Source: Mycobacterium florentinum
GTDB lineage: Bacteria > Actinomycetota > Actinomycetes > Mycobacteriales > Mycobacteriaceae
Direction of reading: 5' to 3'
Assembly (NCBI RefSeq): GCF_010730355.1
Contig: NZ_AP022576.1
Coordinates: 2,604,001-2,668,000 of the forward strand
DNA: 64,000 nucleotides
The notes beneath the pieces are model-generated. The model was given only the letters and a program-made list of their open reading frames with translations, made no database searches and was not told the DNA's origin. Of this stretch, positions 46,918-55,706 are shown piece by piece (within the stretch, counting starts at the first letter, position 1; the number at the start of each line of letters is the position of its first letter). A program made the translations under genes and the position numbers.

Positions 46918-48333
46918 CTAGTCGCCTTGCGCGGCGAGCGAAGCGACGACGAGTTCGTCGAGCTTCGAGGCGGTGGCGGACAGCACCGTCTTCGCCACGC
47001 CCAGGATCCGCTCACGCACCCGCGGCTTGGCCGAGGCCGGCGGCAGCAACTGCCCCACCAGATGACCGAAGAGATCCAGGCGCGAGCCCGACAGCCAGGC
47101 CGTCAGGTCGGGGTCGTCGAACCAGCGCAGTTGATTGGCATAGTCGGCCAGCGCGATGCGTAACCAGTCCAGATCGGTATCGGGATGCGGCAACGGCACG
47201 CACAACTCGTTTCTGGTGGCGTCGTCCGGATAAGCCGCCTCCACATGGGCGATCAGCGAGGCGCTGAAAATCTGCTGGCAGCCGCGCACGCTTTGCAGCG
47301 TGATGCGGCCCGGCTCGAAAATCGCAGTGGCCGGCCGCTTTTCGGCACCGTCGGCGGTGCAGTCGATATAGAGCGCGCGCCCGTCCATCGCCACGTCACC
47401 GCCCTCGAGGATCATCTTGTCGTTCTCGATGGCCAGCAGGTGGCCCTTGCGCACCACATCGCCGATGCGGCGCAGCTGGCCCAGTTCGGCCTGGGTCACG
47501 GTCGCGCAGCGATACATCGTGGGCGGCACCGCCGCGTCTATCCGCAGCAGGGTGCCGGCGTCCTCGAGGCGGGCGAACAGATCATCGGGCGACGTGGCGT
47601 CCCGGATCGCACGCAGCTGCGCGATGAAACCGGCTTTGATCCGGTCGGCGAAGGTCTCCCCGGGCTGCATCATCGCGCGATCCAGGAGCCAGGAGTCGCG
47701 GGGCATGATCCAGGTCAGCCGGTCCGGTGCGACGCCATGGCCGAGCAGCCACAGGCAGGTGTCGATGCCGGTCTTGCCGGCCCCGACGACCACATAGCGC
47801 TCGTGCGCGCCGCGCCCCGGCAGATCGTTGGGTGGCACGCAGTCGATACCCGGCGCGACGCGATACGACGGCGGGCGCATCGCGGGCACCATCACCCGCA
47901 TGTAGGTGGCGTCGACGATCCGGCGGGCCACGTCAACGGTGTATTCGGCGCCGGCCAGCGTAACGAAGCGGCCCGCGCCGCGGTATTCGCTCATCGGGAA
48001 ATAGCGGACCCGCTCGGTCGGCACCAGCCGCTGGCGCATGACGTGGTCGTAATAGGCGCAGACTTCTCCGGCCGTCGCCAACTCGTAAAGCCCTTTGTTC
48101 CAGCCGGCCTGATCGATGCTGTCGCGGCCGAGCCGAAGCGAGTTGACACCGTAGAACACCGACGGCTGATGCAGCCGGACGAACGGGTACGCGGCCGTCC
48201 AATGCCCGCCGGGCGCGTCGTTACGGTCCACCACCACGACGCTGGCGTCCGTCTCAGAGACCAGCGTGTCCAGGAACGCCATCCCCATGGCGCCCGCGCC
48301 GACGACCAGGTAATCGGCCTCAATCGTGTGCAT
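46918..48333 (-). CDS. FAD-dependent oxidoreductase
   Basis: 471-residue flavoprotein. N-terminal dinucleotide site YLVVGAGAMGMAFLD, then VVVVDRNDAPGGHWTAAYPF typical of FAD-binding monooxygenase-like enzymes, and a second nucleotide site YVVVGAGKTGIDTCLWLL near residue 205. The C-terminal third is helical and unique. Start ATG 48333 just before the FAD motif; the open frame upstream is not conserved-looking. Substrate unknown. Divergent from mmsA with a 121-base gap. Confidence 0.75.
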   Translation of the reverse strand: MHTIEADYLVVGAGAMGMAFLDTLVSETDASVVVVDRNDAPGGHWTAAYPFVRLHQPSVFYGVNSLRLGRDSIDQAGWNKGLYELATAGEVCAYYDHVMRQRLVPTERVRYFPMSEYRGAGRFVTLAGAEYTVDVARRIVDATYMRVMVPAMRPPSYRVAPGIDCVPPNDLPGRGAHERYVVVGAGKTGIDTCLWLLGHGVAPDRLTWIMPRDSWLLDRAMMQPGETFADRIKAGFIAQLRAIRDATSPDDLFARLEDAGTLLRIDAAVPPTMYRCATVTQAELGQLRRIGDVVRKGHLLAIENDKMILEGGDVAMDGRALYIDCTADGAEKRPATAIFEPGRITLQSVRGCQQIFSASLIAHVEAAYPDDATRNELCVPLPHPDTDLDWLRIALADYANQLRWFDDPDLTAWLSGSRLDLFGHLVGQLLPPASAKPRVRERILGVAKTVLSATASKLDELVVASLAAQGD

Positions 48334-48454
48334 ACCGGGCTCAACGCTAGCCCGCACGACCGCGGCTGGTAACCCGCCTTGCCAAGGCCAGAACCCGGTT
48401 ACTAGGATATGCAAGTATCCGCTCACTCACGCGAACGACACCCAAGGGCACCCC

Positions 48455-49975
48455 ATGACCACACAGATCCCGCACTTCATCGACGGGAAGCGCGTCGCCG
48501 GCCAGTCCACCCGCACCGCCGACGTCTTCAACCCCAGCACCGGCGAGGTGCAGGCAAAAGTCCCGTTGGCGTCGGCGGCCGACATCGATGCCGCGGTCGC
48601 CTCCGCAGTTGAGGCCCAAAAGGGCTGGGCCGCAACGAATCCGCAGCGACGCGCGCGGGTGATGATGAAGTTCATCGAGCTGGTCAACAAGAACACCGAT
48701 GAGCTGGCCGAGCTGCTGTCTATCGAGCACGGCAAGACGGTTCCCGACGCGCGCGGCGACATCCAGCGCGGCATCGAGGTGATCGAGTTCTGCATCGGGA
48801 TCCCGCACCTGCTCAAGGGCGACTACAGCGAGGGCGCCGGCCCCGGCATCGACGTCTACTCGCTGCGCCAGCCGCTGGGCGTGGTCGCGGGCATCACCCC
48901 GTTCAACTTCCCGGCGATGATCCCGTTGTGGAAAGCCGGACCCGCGCTGGCCTGTGGAAACGCATTCGTGCTCAAGCCAAGTGAACGCGACCCGTCGGTG
49001 CCGGTGCGCCTGGCCGAACTGTTCCTCGAGGCCGGCCTGCCGCCGGGGGCGTTCCAGGTGGTCCATGGCGACAAGGAAGCCGTCGACGCGATCCTGCACC
49101 ACCGGAACATCAAGGCGGTCGGCTTCGTCGGCAGCTCCGACATCGCGCACTACATCTACTCGACGGCCGCGGCCAACGACAAGCGGTCGCAGTGCTTCGG
49201 CGGCGCCAAGAACCACATGATCGTGATGCCCGACGCCGACCTCGACCAGGCCGTCGACGCGCTGATCGGTGCCGGATACGGCAGCGCCGGCGAGCGCTGC
49301 ATGGCGATCAGCGTCGCGGTGCCCGTCGGCGAGCAGACCGCGGATCGGTTGCGCGCCAGGCTGGTTGAGCGGGTCAACCAGCTGCGGGTCGGCCACAGCC
49401 TGGACCCCAAGGCCGACTACGGCCCGCTGGTCACCGAGGCCGCCGTCGCCCGGGTGCGCAACTACATCGATCAGGGTGTGGAAGCCGGCGCCGAAATCGT
49501 GATCGACGGGCGCGACCGGCGCAGCGACGACCTGACCTTCGGCGACGCCAACCTCGAAGGCGGCTTCTTCATCGGGCCGACCCTGTTCGACCACGTCACC
49601 ACCGACATGTCCATCTACACCGACGAGATCTTCGGGCCGGTGCTGTGCATCGTGCGGGCCCACGACTACGAGGAGGCGTTGCGGCTGCCGTCCGAGCACG
49701 AATACGGCAACGGTGTCGCGATCTTCACCCGTGACGGCGACGCCGCGCGCGATTTCGTGTCACGTGTGGAGGTGGGCATGGTCGGTGTCAACGTGCCCAT
49801 CCCGGTGCCGGTGGCCTACCATACCTTCGGCGGCTGGAAGCGCTCCGGCTTCGGCGACCTCAACCAGCACGGTCCGCAGTCGATCCAGTTCTACACCAAG
49901 ACCAAGACCGTGACATCACGGTGGCCGTCCGGCATCAAGGATGGCGCCGAATTCGTCATCCCGACAATGGATTAG
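48455..49975 (+). CDS. mmsA: Methylmalonate-semialdehyde dehydrogenase (CoA-acylating)
   Basis: 506-residue aldehyde dehydrogenase of valine (and pyrimidine) catabolism that makes propionyl-CoA from methylmalonate semialdehyde. Markers: PHFIDGKRVAGQS, TPFNFPAMIPLW, GSSDIAHYIY, catalytic Cys in GSAGERCMAISVAV, and FTRDGDAARDF with PVPVAYHTFGGWKRS near the end. Start ATG 48455. The acyl-CoA dehydrogenase gene starts four bases after its stop, so they are one operon. Confidence 0.95.
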   Translation: MTTQIPHFIDGKRVAGQSTRTADVFNPSTGEVQAKVPLASAADIDAAVASAVEAQKGWAATNPQRRARVMMKFIELVNKNTDELAELLSIEHGKTVPDARGDIQRGIEVIEFCIGIPHLLKGDYSEGAGPGIDVYSLRQPLGVVAGITPFNFPAMIPLWKAGPALACGNAFVLKPSERDPSVPVRLAELFLEAGLPPGAFQVVHGDKEAVDAILHHRNIKAVGFVGSSDIAHYIYSTAAANDKRSQCFGGAKNHMIVMPDADLDQAVDALIGAGYGSAGERCMAISVAVPVGEQTADRLRARLVERVNQLRVGHSLDPKADYGPLVTEAAVARVRNYIDQGVEAGAEIVIDGRDRRSDDLTFGDANLEGGFFIGPTLFDHVTTDMSIYTDEIFGPVLCIVRAHDYEEALRLPSEHEYGNGVAIFTRDGDAARDFVSRVEVGMVGVNVPIPVPVAYHTFGGWKRSGFGDLNQHGPQSIQFYTKTKTVTSRWPSGIKDGAEFVIPTMD

Positions 49976-49979
49976 TGCC

Positions 49980-51140
49980 ATGTTCGCCCTGAACGACGAC
50001 GAGCGGGTCATCACCGAGACGGCGGCCGCCTTCGCCGCCAAGCGCATTGCGCCGTACGCCCTGGAATGGGAAGCAGCTCAACACTTCCCGACCGACGTGT
50101 TGCGCGAGGCCGCCGAGCTCGGCATGGCGGCGATCTACTGCCGCGATGACGTCGGCGGCAGCGGGCTGCGCCGCCTCGACGGGGTGCGGATCTTCGAGCA
50201 GTTGGCCATCGCCGACCCCACAACCGCCGCGTTCCTGTCCATCCACAACATGTGCGCGTGGATGATCGACAGCTTCGGCACCGACGAACAACGCAAGGAA
50301 TGGATTCCGCGGTTGGCGCCGATGGATGTCATCGCCAGCTACTGCCTCACCGAGCCGGGCGCGGGATCCGATGCCAGCGCGTTGAGCACCCGTGCGGTCA
50401 AGCAGGGCGGCGACTACGTGCTCGACGGCGTCAAGCAGTTCATCTCCGGGGCGGGCGCTTCGGACGTGTACGTGGTGATGGCCCGCACCGGCGGCGAGGG
50501 ACCGCGCGGCATTTCGGCCTTCATCATCGAAAAGGGCACGCCGGGAATGAGTTTCGGTTCGCCCGAGGAGAAGATGGGCTGGCACGCCCAACCGACCGCA
50601 CAGGTGATCCTGGAGGGAGTGCGGATCCCCGCCGACGCCATGCTCGGCGGCGCCGACGGCGAGGGCGCCGGGTTCGGCATCGCGATGAACGGCCTCAACG
50701 GCGGCCGGCTCAACATCGCGGCGTGTTCGCTCGGCGGTGCGCAGTCGGCCTTCGACAAGGCGGGGGCCTATGTGCGGGATCGGGAGGCGTTCGGCTCCGC
50801 ACTGCTCGACGAGCCCACCATTCGCTTCACCCTGGCCGACATGGCGACGGGGCTGGAGACCTCGCGAATGATGTTGTGGCGGGCGGCAAGTGCGTTGGAC
50901 ACCGGCGATCCCAACAAGGTCGAGCTGTGCGCGATGGCCAAACGCTATGTCACCGACACCTGCTTCGACGTCGCGGACAAGGCGCTGCAACTCCATGGGG
51001 GCTACGGCTATCTGCGCGAGTATGGTCTGGAAAAAATCGTCCGCGATCTCCGGGTGCACCGAATCCTCGAGGGCACCAACGAAATCATGCGGGTGGTCAT
51101 CGGCCGCGCGGAGGCCGGCCGATTTCGCGCTACCGCTTAG
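49980..51140 (+). CDS. fadE9: Acyl-CoA dehydrogenase (isobutyryl-CoA type)
   Basis: 386-residue FAD enzyme: ASYCLTEPGAGSDASALSTR, MGWHAQPTAQVILEGVRIP, ALQLHGGYGYLREYGLEKIV and the catalytic Glu in HRILEGTNEIMRVVIGRA. Position between mmsA and mmsB implies oxidation of isobutyryl-CoA in the valine pathway. Symbol follows the M. tuberculosis gene at this place. Confidence 0.9.
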   Translation: MFALNDDERVITETAAAFAAKRIAPYALEWEAAQHFPTDVLREAAELGMAAIYCRDDVGGSGLRRLDGVRIFEQLAIADPTTAAFLSIHNMCAWMIDSFGTDEQRKEWIPRLAPMDVIASYCLTEPGAGSDASALSTRAVKQGGDYVLDGVKQFISGAGASDVYVVMARTGGEGPRGISAFIIEKGTPGMSFGSPEEKMGWHAQPTAQVILEGVRIPADAMLGGADGEGAGFGIAMNGLNGGRLNIAACSLGGAQSAFDKAGAYVRDREAFGSALLDEPTIRFTLADMATGLETSRMMLWRAASALDTGDPNKVELCAMAKRYVTDTCFDVADKALQLHGGYGYLREYGLEKIVRDLRVHRILEGTNEIMRVVIGRAEAGRFRATA

Positions 51141-51150
51141 AAAGGCAGCA

Positions 51151-52032
51151 ATGACAGAGCCTTTGAAGATCGCCTTCTTAGGGCTGGGGAACATGGGCGC
51201 GCCGATGTCGGCGAACCTGCTGGGCGCGGGCCATGCGGTGCGCGGGTTCGACCCGGTGCCCGCGGCGGCCGCGGCCGCGACCGAAGGCGGCGTCGAGGTG
51301 TTCGACAGCGCCGCCGATGCGGTGGCCGGGGCCGACGTGGTGATCACGATGCTGCCCAACGGGGACATCGTCAAACGCTGCTACGCCGAGGTGCTGCCGG
51401 TCGCGCGCGAAGGTGCGCTGTTCATCGACAGCTCCACGATCTCGGTGACCGACGCCCGCGAGGTGCACTCGCAGGCCCAGGCGCACGGGGTTGCACAGCT
51501 GGACGCACCGGTCTCCGGTGGGGTCAAGGGCGCCGTCGCCGGGACGCTGGCATTCATGGTCGGGGGCGACGAGTCCGCGGTGCAACGGGCACGGCCGGTG
51601 CTGGAACCCATGGCGGGCAAGGTTATTCACTGCGGTGCCGCCGGGGCGGGACAGGCCGCCAAGGTATGCAACAACATGGTGCTGGCGGTGCAGCAGATCG
51701 CGGTCGGCGAGGCCTTCGTACTGGCCGAGAAGCTCGGGCTGTCGGCGCAGTCGCTGTTCGACGTGATCACCGGCGCGACCGGCAACTGCTGGGCGGTGCA
51801 CACCAATTGCCCGGTGCCGGGCCCGGTTCCGACATCGCCGGCCAACAACGATTTCAAACCCGGCTTCGCTACGGCGCTGATGAACAAGGACCTCGGGTTG
51901 GCGATGGACGCGGTGACGTCGACCGGTTCGGCCGCGCCGCTGGGCACACATGCCGCCGAGATCTACGCGAAGTTCGCAGCCGACCATGCCGACAAGGACT
52001 TCAGCGCCGTCATAGAAATGCTGCGCGGCTGA
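51151..52032 (+). CDS. mmsB: 3-hydroxyisobutyrate dehydrogenase
   Basis: 293-residue NAD-dependent beta-hydroxyacid dehydrogenase: IAFLGLGNMGAPMSANLLGA (NAD site and family signature), DAPVSGGVKGAVAGTLAFMV (substrate loop), and the catalytic Lys in GAGQAAKVCNNMVLAVQQI; FATALMNKDLGLAMD near the end. Supplies methylmalonate semialdehyde for MmsA. ATG with AAAGG upstream, 10 bases after the acyl-CoA dehydrogenase stop. Confidence 0.95.
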   Translation: MTEPLKIAFLGLGNMGAPMSANLLGAGHAVRGFDPVPAAAAAATEGGVEVFDSAADAVAGADVVITMLPNGDIVKRCYAEVLPVAREGALFIDSSTISVTDAREVHSQAQAHGVAQLDAPVSGGVKGAVAGTLAFMVGGDESAVQRARPVLEPMAGKVIHCGAAGAGQAAKVCNNMVLAVQQIAVGEAFVLAEKLGLSAQSLFDVITGATGNCWAVHTNCPVPGPVPTSPANNDFKPGFATALMNKDLGLAMDAVTSTGSAAPLGTHAAEIYAKFAADHADKDFSAVIEMLRG

Positions 52033-52071
52033 CGACCTTCCGCAATGCGGTTGTCTCCGAAGGAGTATTCG

Positions 52072-52440
52072 ATGATCGAAATACTGGATGACATGCCGGC
52101 GGGAGTTACCGGCATCCGGGTATCGGGCCGGTTGAACGCCGAAGATCTGCGCACCGTCAAGCCCGCCATGGAAGGGCTCGTGCAGGGCGGCGAGATCAGG
52201 ATCGTGGAGGTCATCGCGTCCGATTACCAGGGCTTCGGACCCGGCGGGTTGGTCGAGGATCTGAAGTTGGGTCTGGGCTCCGTATTCAAGCATCATTCGG
52301 CGTTCAAGCGAATCGCGGTCGTGTCCGACAAGGAATGGGTCCGCCATACCCTGCACGCGCTGGCATGGATGGTCCCCGGCGAGCTCGCCGTGTTCGGGCT
52401 CGACGAACTCGACCGCGCCACACGGTGGGCCGCCGGTTAG
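52072..52440 (+). CDS. SpoIIAA-like protein
   Basis: 122-residue protein of the SpoIIAA-like (STAS-type) family: MIEILDDMPAGVTGIRVSGR, WVRHTLHALAWMVPGELAVF. Function unknown; relatives are small stress-linked proteins. The ATG with AGGAG upstream is preferred to an earlier frame start. It is last in the mmsA operon direction and its stop overlaps the convergent MarR gene by four bases. Confidence 0.7.
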   Translation: MIEILDDMPAGVTGIRVSGRLNAEDLRTVKPAMEGLVQGGEIRIVEVIASDYQGFGPGGLVEDLKLGLGSVFKHHSAFKRIAVVSDKEWVRHTLHALAWMVPGELAVFGLDELDRATRWAAG

Positions 52441-52937
52441 AAGTCACCGGCGTTGCGGCGCAACGTTTCAATCGAGGACACCAGCGCCTGCGACTCGGCG
52501 GTTTCCATGCCGATATCGGCGAACACCTGCTCGTTGAGCGTGACGGTGGCGTCCTCCACCGTCGACCGGCCAAGCTCGGTGATCTGCACCAGTGTCGTGC
52601 GGCCATCGGTGGGGTGCGGGACCCGCTGAACCAGCCCGTCGGACTCCAGCCGGCGGATCGCGTGCGTGACGCTGGTGACGTGCACCTGTAGCCGGTCGGA
52701 CGCCTTGGTGATGGGCAACGCCCCGGTCCGGCTGAACGCGAGCAACCGCAGCAATTCGTAGCGTGAGAAGCTCAGGTCATAGGGCCGTAGCGCCGTCTCG
52801 ACACGGGCCAGCAGGATCTGATGCGCACGCATCACCGAGGTCACCGCGACCATGCCCTGCGAGACATCCCCCCAGCCCGCACGCTCCCAGTTGGTGCGTG
52901 CCGCGGCGATCGGGTCGCGCTTCTTATCGGGGGCCAC
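52437..52937 (-). CDS. MarR-family transcriptional regulator
   Basis: 166-residue winged-helix regulator: ALRPYDLSFSRYELLRLLAF (helix 2-3), ITKASDRLQVHVTSVTHAIR (recognition helix region), GLVQRVPHPTDGRTTLVQIT (wing). It corresponds in place to Rv0737. A palindrome lies immediately upstream of the start, so autoregulation is likely. It follows the aminotransferase gene of the four-gene operon, same strand, with a 58-base gap, and may control it or respond to its product. Confidence 0.85.
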   Translation of the reverse strand: MAPDKKRDPIAAARTNWERAGWGDVSQGMVAVTSVMRAHQILLARVETALRPYDLSFSRYELLRLLAFSRTGALPITKASDRLQVHVTSVTHAIRRLESDGLVQRVPHPTDGRTTLVQITELGRSTVEDATVTLNEQVFADIGMETAESQALVSSIETLRRNAGDF

Positions 52938-52945
52938 GCCTTTTC

Positions 52946-52963
52946 TTACCGCACTTGCGGCAA
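52946..52963. promoter_or_regulatory. Palindromic operator upstream of the MarR gene
   Basis: ttaccgcacttgcggcaa has half-sites TTACCGCA and TGCGGCAA around a 2-base centre, with one mismatched pair, ending nine bases before the MarR ATG. Size and place suit a MarR dimer site blocking translation or transcription start. Confidence 0.6.
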
Positions 52964-52995
52964 AAGCGGGTCAACTGGCGCGATTCAGCCGGTGC

Positions 52996-54033
52996 TTACT
53001 TGCCGACCGCGGACAACACCGCCAGGGTGGATGCGCGGCTGCCCACGGTGATCCGCGCGCCGCCGTCCGGGTAGCAGCGCACCCGAAGCCCGCTGTCGGC
53101 GAACACCTCACTCCACGGCCGGCCCTGCGCACTCTTCGACGGCAGGTACATGAAGTTCGCGTGCGCGTCGGTGGTGTATATCCCCAGCGCGGACAGGCGC
53201 ATCCGCAGATACCGCCGCTCGGAGGTGATCATCCGGATCCGTTGCAGCAGTTCGTCTTCAGCGTTGTAGGACGCCGTGACCGCGGGCAGGCTGGTCATCG
53301 CGATGCCGAACGGCAGCTGGTGTGACCACATCGTCGCCGCCAGCTCGGGTGCCGCCACCCCATAGCCGATCCGCAGCCCGGCCAGCCCGTAAGCCTTGGA
53401 AAACGTCCGCACCACCACGACATTGGGGAATCGCCGCGCCAGTGCCGAAACCTCGACCCGGTGTTCGGGTGCGGTGAATTCGATGTACGCCTCGTCGAGC
53501 AGGACGATGGTTTCGCTGCGCACGCGGCGCAGGAACCGGAACAGGTGCGACGTCGGCTCCAGCGTCCCGGTGGGGTTGTGCGGCCGGCACACCACGACGA
53601 CGCGCGCGTTCGCGGCCGCGTCGGCCAGCCGGTCGAGGTCATTATGACCACCCTTGTCCAGCGGCACCGTCACCAAGTTCAGCCGCGCCATCTGCGCGAT
53701 GATCGGGTAACCGTCGAAGGTGGGCGTCGACGTGACCATCGTGTCGCCCGCAATGGTCAGCGCCTGCAGGGTCTGCAGCACCACTCCCGTCGCGCCGGCG
53801 CCCAGCACCACCTGCTCCGAACCGACCCCGATGCGACCCGCTATCAGGTTGCGCAGCCGCTCGGGCAGGAATTCCGGATACCGGTTGGCCGCATCGATGG
53901 ACTTGATCAACACCGACCGGACCGCGGGCAGCGGCGGGAACGGATTCTCGTTGAGCGACAAGGCCAGTGGATCAATTGCATCCGGGACGGAGTCATCGAT
54001 CTCGGCGATGGCAGAACTTGCGACGGGTTGCAT
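52996..54033 (-). CDS. PLP-dependent aminotransferase (HisC-like)
   Basis: 345-residue fold-type I aminotransferase. Markers: LSLNENPFPPLPAV (N-terminal substrate loop), VVCRPHNPTGTLEP (Asn contacting PLP), LLDEAYIEF (Asp/Tyr), PLP Lys in RTFSKAYGLAG and the C-terminal Arg region GARITVGSR. It resembles histidinol-phosphate or aromatic aminotransferases. The ATG overlaps the KAS III-like gene stop by one base (TGATG). Last gene of the four-gene operon. It probably adds an amino group to a keto product or supplies an alpha-keto acid. Confidence 0.85.
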   Translation of the reverse strand: MQPVASSAIAEIDDSVPDAIDPLALSLNENPFPPLPAVRSVLIKSIDAANRYPEFLPERLRNLIAGRIGVGSEQVVLGAGATGVVLQTLQALTIAGDTMVTSTPTFDGYPIIAQMARLNLVTVPLDKGGHNDLDRLADAAANARVVVVCRPHNPTGTLEPTSHLFRFLRRVRSETIVLLDEAYIEFTAPEHRVEVSALARRFPNVVVVRTFSKAYGLAGLRIGYGVAAPELAATMWSHQLPFGIAMTSLPAVTASYNAEDELLQRIRMITSERRYLRMRLSALGIYTTDAHANFMYLPSKSAQGRPWSEVFADSGLRVRCYPDGGARITVGSRASTLAVLSAVGK

Positions 54034-55052
54034 CAGTCTCGCCCGCCCCAGCGCACCGCCGCCGCACCGGCGAAGTCGCCGGCGTGGGCGAAGCCCGCCA
54101 TCAGCACCACGTCGCCGGCCTTGAGCTGACCGTCGGAGATCGCACGATCCAGATTGACCGGGATCCCGGCACCGAACAGGTTGCCGCATTCCTCAAAGGT
54201 GTCCCGGTGACGTTCGGGCGGCAACTCCAGCGCGTCGCGCCAGTTGCGCAGAAACGCGCGGTTGGGCTGGTTGGTGACCATCAGATCGATATCCTTGGTG
54301 GACAATCCGATTCGGTCGCATACCGCGTACGCCACCTCGGGAACCTGCCGGTTGCCGCGGGCCAGCACCTTGGTGATCTTGCTTTCGGTGAAGCCGATGC
54401 TGCCCTCGCCGGGCCCCGCCTCCCACCACTTGCGCGGCGGATCGAAGGAGAGCGTCATCTCCCCGGCGTATTCACCGAAGGTGCGGCACTCGACATCCAG
54501 AATGGGCGACTTGTCGCTCACGGCGACCAATCCGACCGCGGCGCCGTCACCGGGCACCGCGGACTGTGCCTTGCGGCGAATCGTCGGCTGGTCGAAGAAT
54601 TGGCCGGCCGCGTTCTGCGCGATCGCGATCAGCGCGGTCTGGCCTTCGCCGGACGACAGCAGTTTGCGGGCCACGTTGAGCGCCAACACAAATGCCGCAC
54701 ATCCACCGTTGTTCAGGTCGAGCACCCACGACGGTCGCAGACCAAGCCGGTGCGCGATGCCGCCACCTTGCCCGTAGAACGCCATGTCGGGTACCTGAGT
54801 GTGGGTGATCAGCACGTCGACGCCTTCGACGACGTCGTGGCCGTGCCGCTCGATCAGTCCTTGCACCGCGCGCTCGATCATGTCGATGGAACTCTCGTCC
54901 CGCGCAACGTGATGGCGAAACTTCGGAGCCCGGAACATGACGTTCTCACGGAGCTCGTCGGACTCGGCGAACTGCGCGTAGTACTCGGCGGGGATCGGCT
55001 CGCCGGGAAGATAGGTGGAGACGTCGATCAGGCTGACGTTTGGTTTACCCAT
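54033..55052 (-). CDS. KAS III-like (thiolase-fold) enzyme with altered active site
   Basis: 339-residue ketoacyl-ACP-synthase-III-like protein: nucleophile Cys118 in LDLNNGGCAAFVLAL, and GNLFGAGIPVNL with Asn291. In KAS III the second active-site residue is His in a HQAN-type motif; here the motif reads N261-Q-P-N, so Asn replaces His. Decarboxylative condensation normally needs that His, so acyl transfer or condensation without decarboxylation is more likely. It could join an acyl group to a product of the neighbouring ThDP enzyme. Start ATG 55052; stop overlaps the aminotransferase start. Confidence 0.85.
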   Translation of the reverse strand: MGKPNVSLIDVSTYLPGEPIPAEYYAQFAESDELRENVMFRAPKFRHHVARDESSIDMIERAVQGLIERHGHDVVEGVDVLITHTQVPDMAFYGQGGGIAHRLGLRPSWVLDLNNGGCAAFVLALNVARKLLSSGEGQTALIAIAQNAAGQFFDQPTIRRKAQSAVPGDGAAVGLVAVSDKSPILDVECRTFGEYAGEMTLSFDPPRKWWEAGPGEGSIGFTESKITKVLARGNRQVPEVAYAVCDRIGLSTKDIDLMVTNQPNRAFLRNWRDALELPPERHRDTFEECGNLFGAGIPVNLDRAISDGQLKAGDVVLMAGFAHAGDFAGAAAVRWGGRD

Positions 55053-55058
55053 GGTTGC

Positions 55059-55706
55059 TCATCTCATCCATTCGGGGGTCACCGGTAGGCCATTGCGGTG
55101 GCGGTACTCGGCGATTGCCTTGAGGTTCTTCATTTCCAGCAGGTGGCCGGCGCCGAACATGTCCCAGAAGTCGCCGACCCACACCGGGCGCTGCGCCGGC
55201 GCGGTCTCCGGATACGGGTTGTGGTCGTAGAACGGGTGATGGCAATTCGTCCACAGCACAACCGAACCCGGCTTGTCGAGAACCACCTGCGCGTCGATGA
55301 CCCGCATCAGATAGATCATCCACAGGTGCTTGCCCTGATCCCACGCGCAGTGGTAGTCGACGGTGCGAGCCTGCTCGTTGGCGACGGTGCGCGTATAGAT
55401 CTCGGTCTCCGAGCCGAGCCTGTCGTAGGCCAGCCACAAGCCGGGCTCGTCGGTCGGGGTGAAACCGCGCAGACTGTATGTCCACTCTTCGAGGCTGCGG
55501 GTGTCGGACAGGTACTCGAAAAGCTCGTCCGGCGGGCAGTCGACGTAATCGTTGACGGTGCAGTAATCCCCGAACACCTGATCGTGCGGGTATACCGATC
55601 GCATCATGTCCATGATGATCGGAGTGGCCTGCTCCCTAGGACTGGTTTCGATGCGAGTGACCCCATCGATAAGGTCGGGAATATCTTCAAGCGCTGGCAG
55701 CGACAT
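55059..55706 (-). CDS. SRPBCC/polyketide-cyclase-like protein
   Basis: 215-residue protein with a START/SRPBCC-type sequence pattern (DYVDCPPDELFEYLSDTRSL, WTYSLRGFTPTDEPGLWLAY). Such proteins bind hydrophobic ligands and include cyclases and aromatases. Unusually polar and rich in Tyr/His/Trp (WTNCHHPFYDHNPYPETAP). Start ATG 55706, overlapping the end of the ThDP gene by 20 bases; seven bases before the KAS III-like gene. Its role is inferred from the operon. Confidence 0.65.
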   Translation of the reverse strand: MSLPALEDIPDLIDGVTRIETSPREQATPIIMDMMRSVYPHDQVFGDYCTVNDYVDCPPDELFEYLSDTRSLEEWTYSLRGFTPTDEPGLWLAYDRLGSETEIYTRTVANEQARTVDYHCAWDQGKHLWMIYLMRVIDAQVVLDKPGSVVLWTNCHHPFYDHNPYPETAPAQRPVWVGDFWDMFGAGHLLEMKNLKAIAEYRHRNGLPVTPEWMR

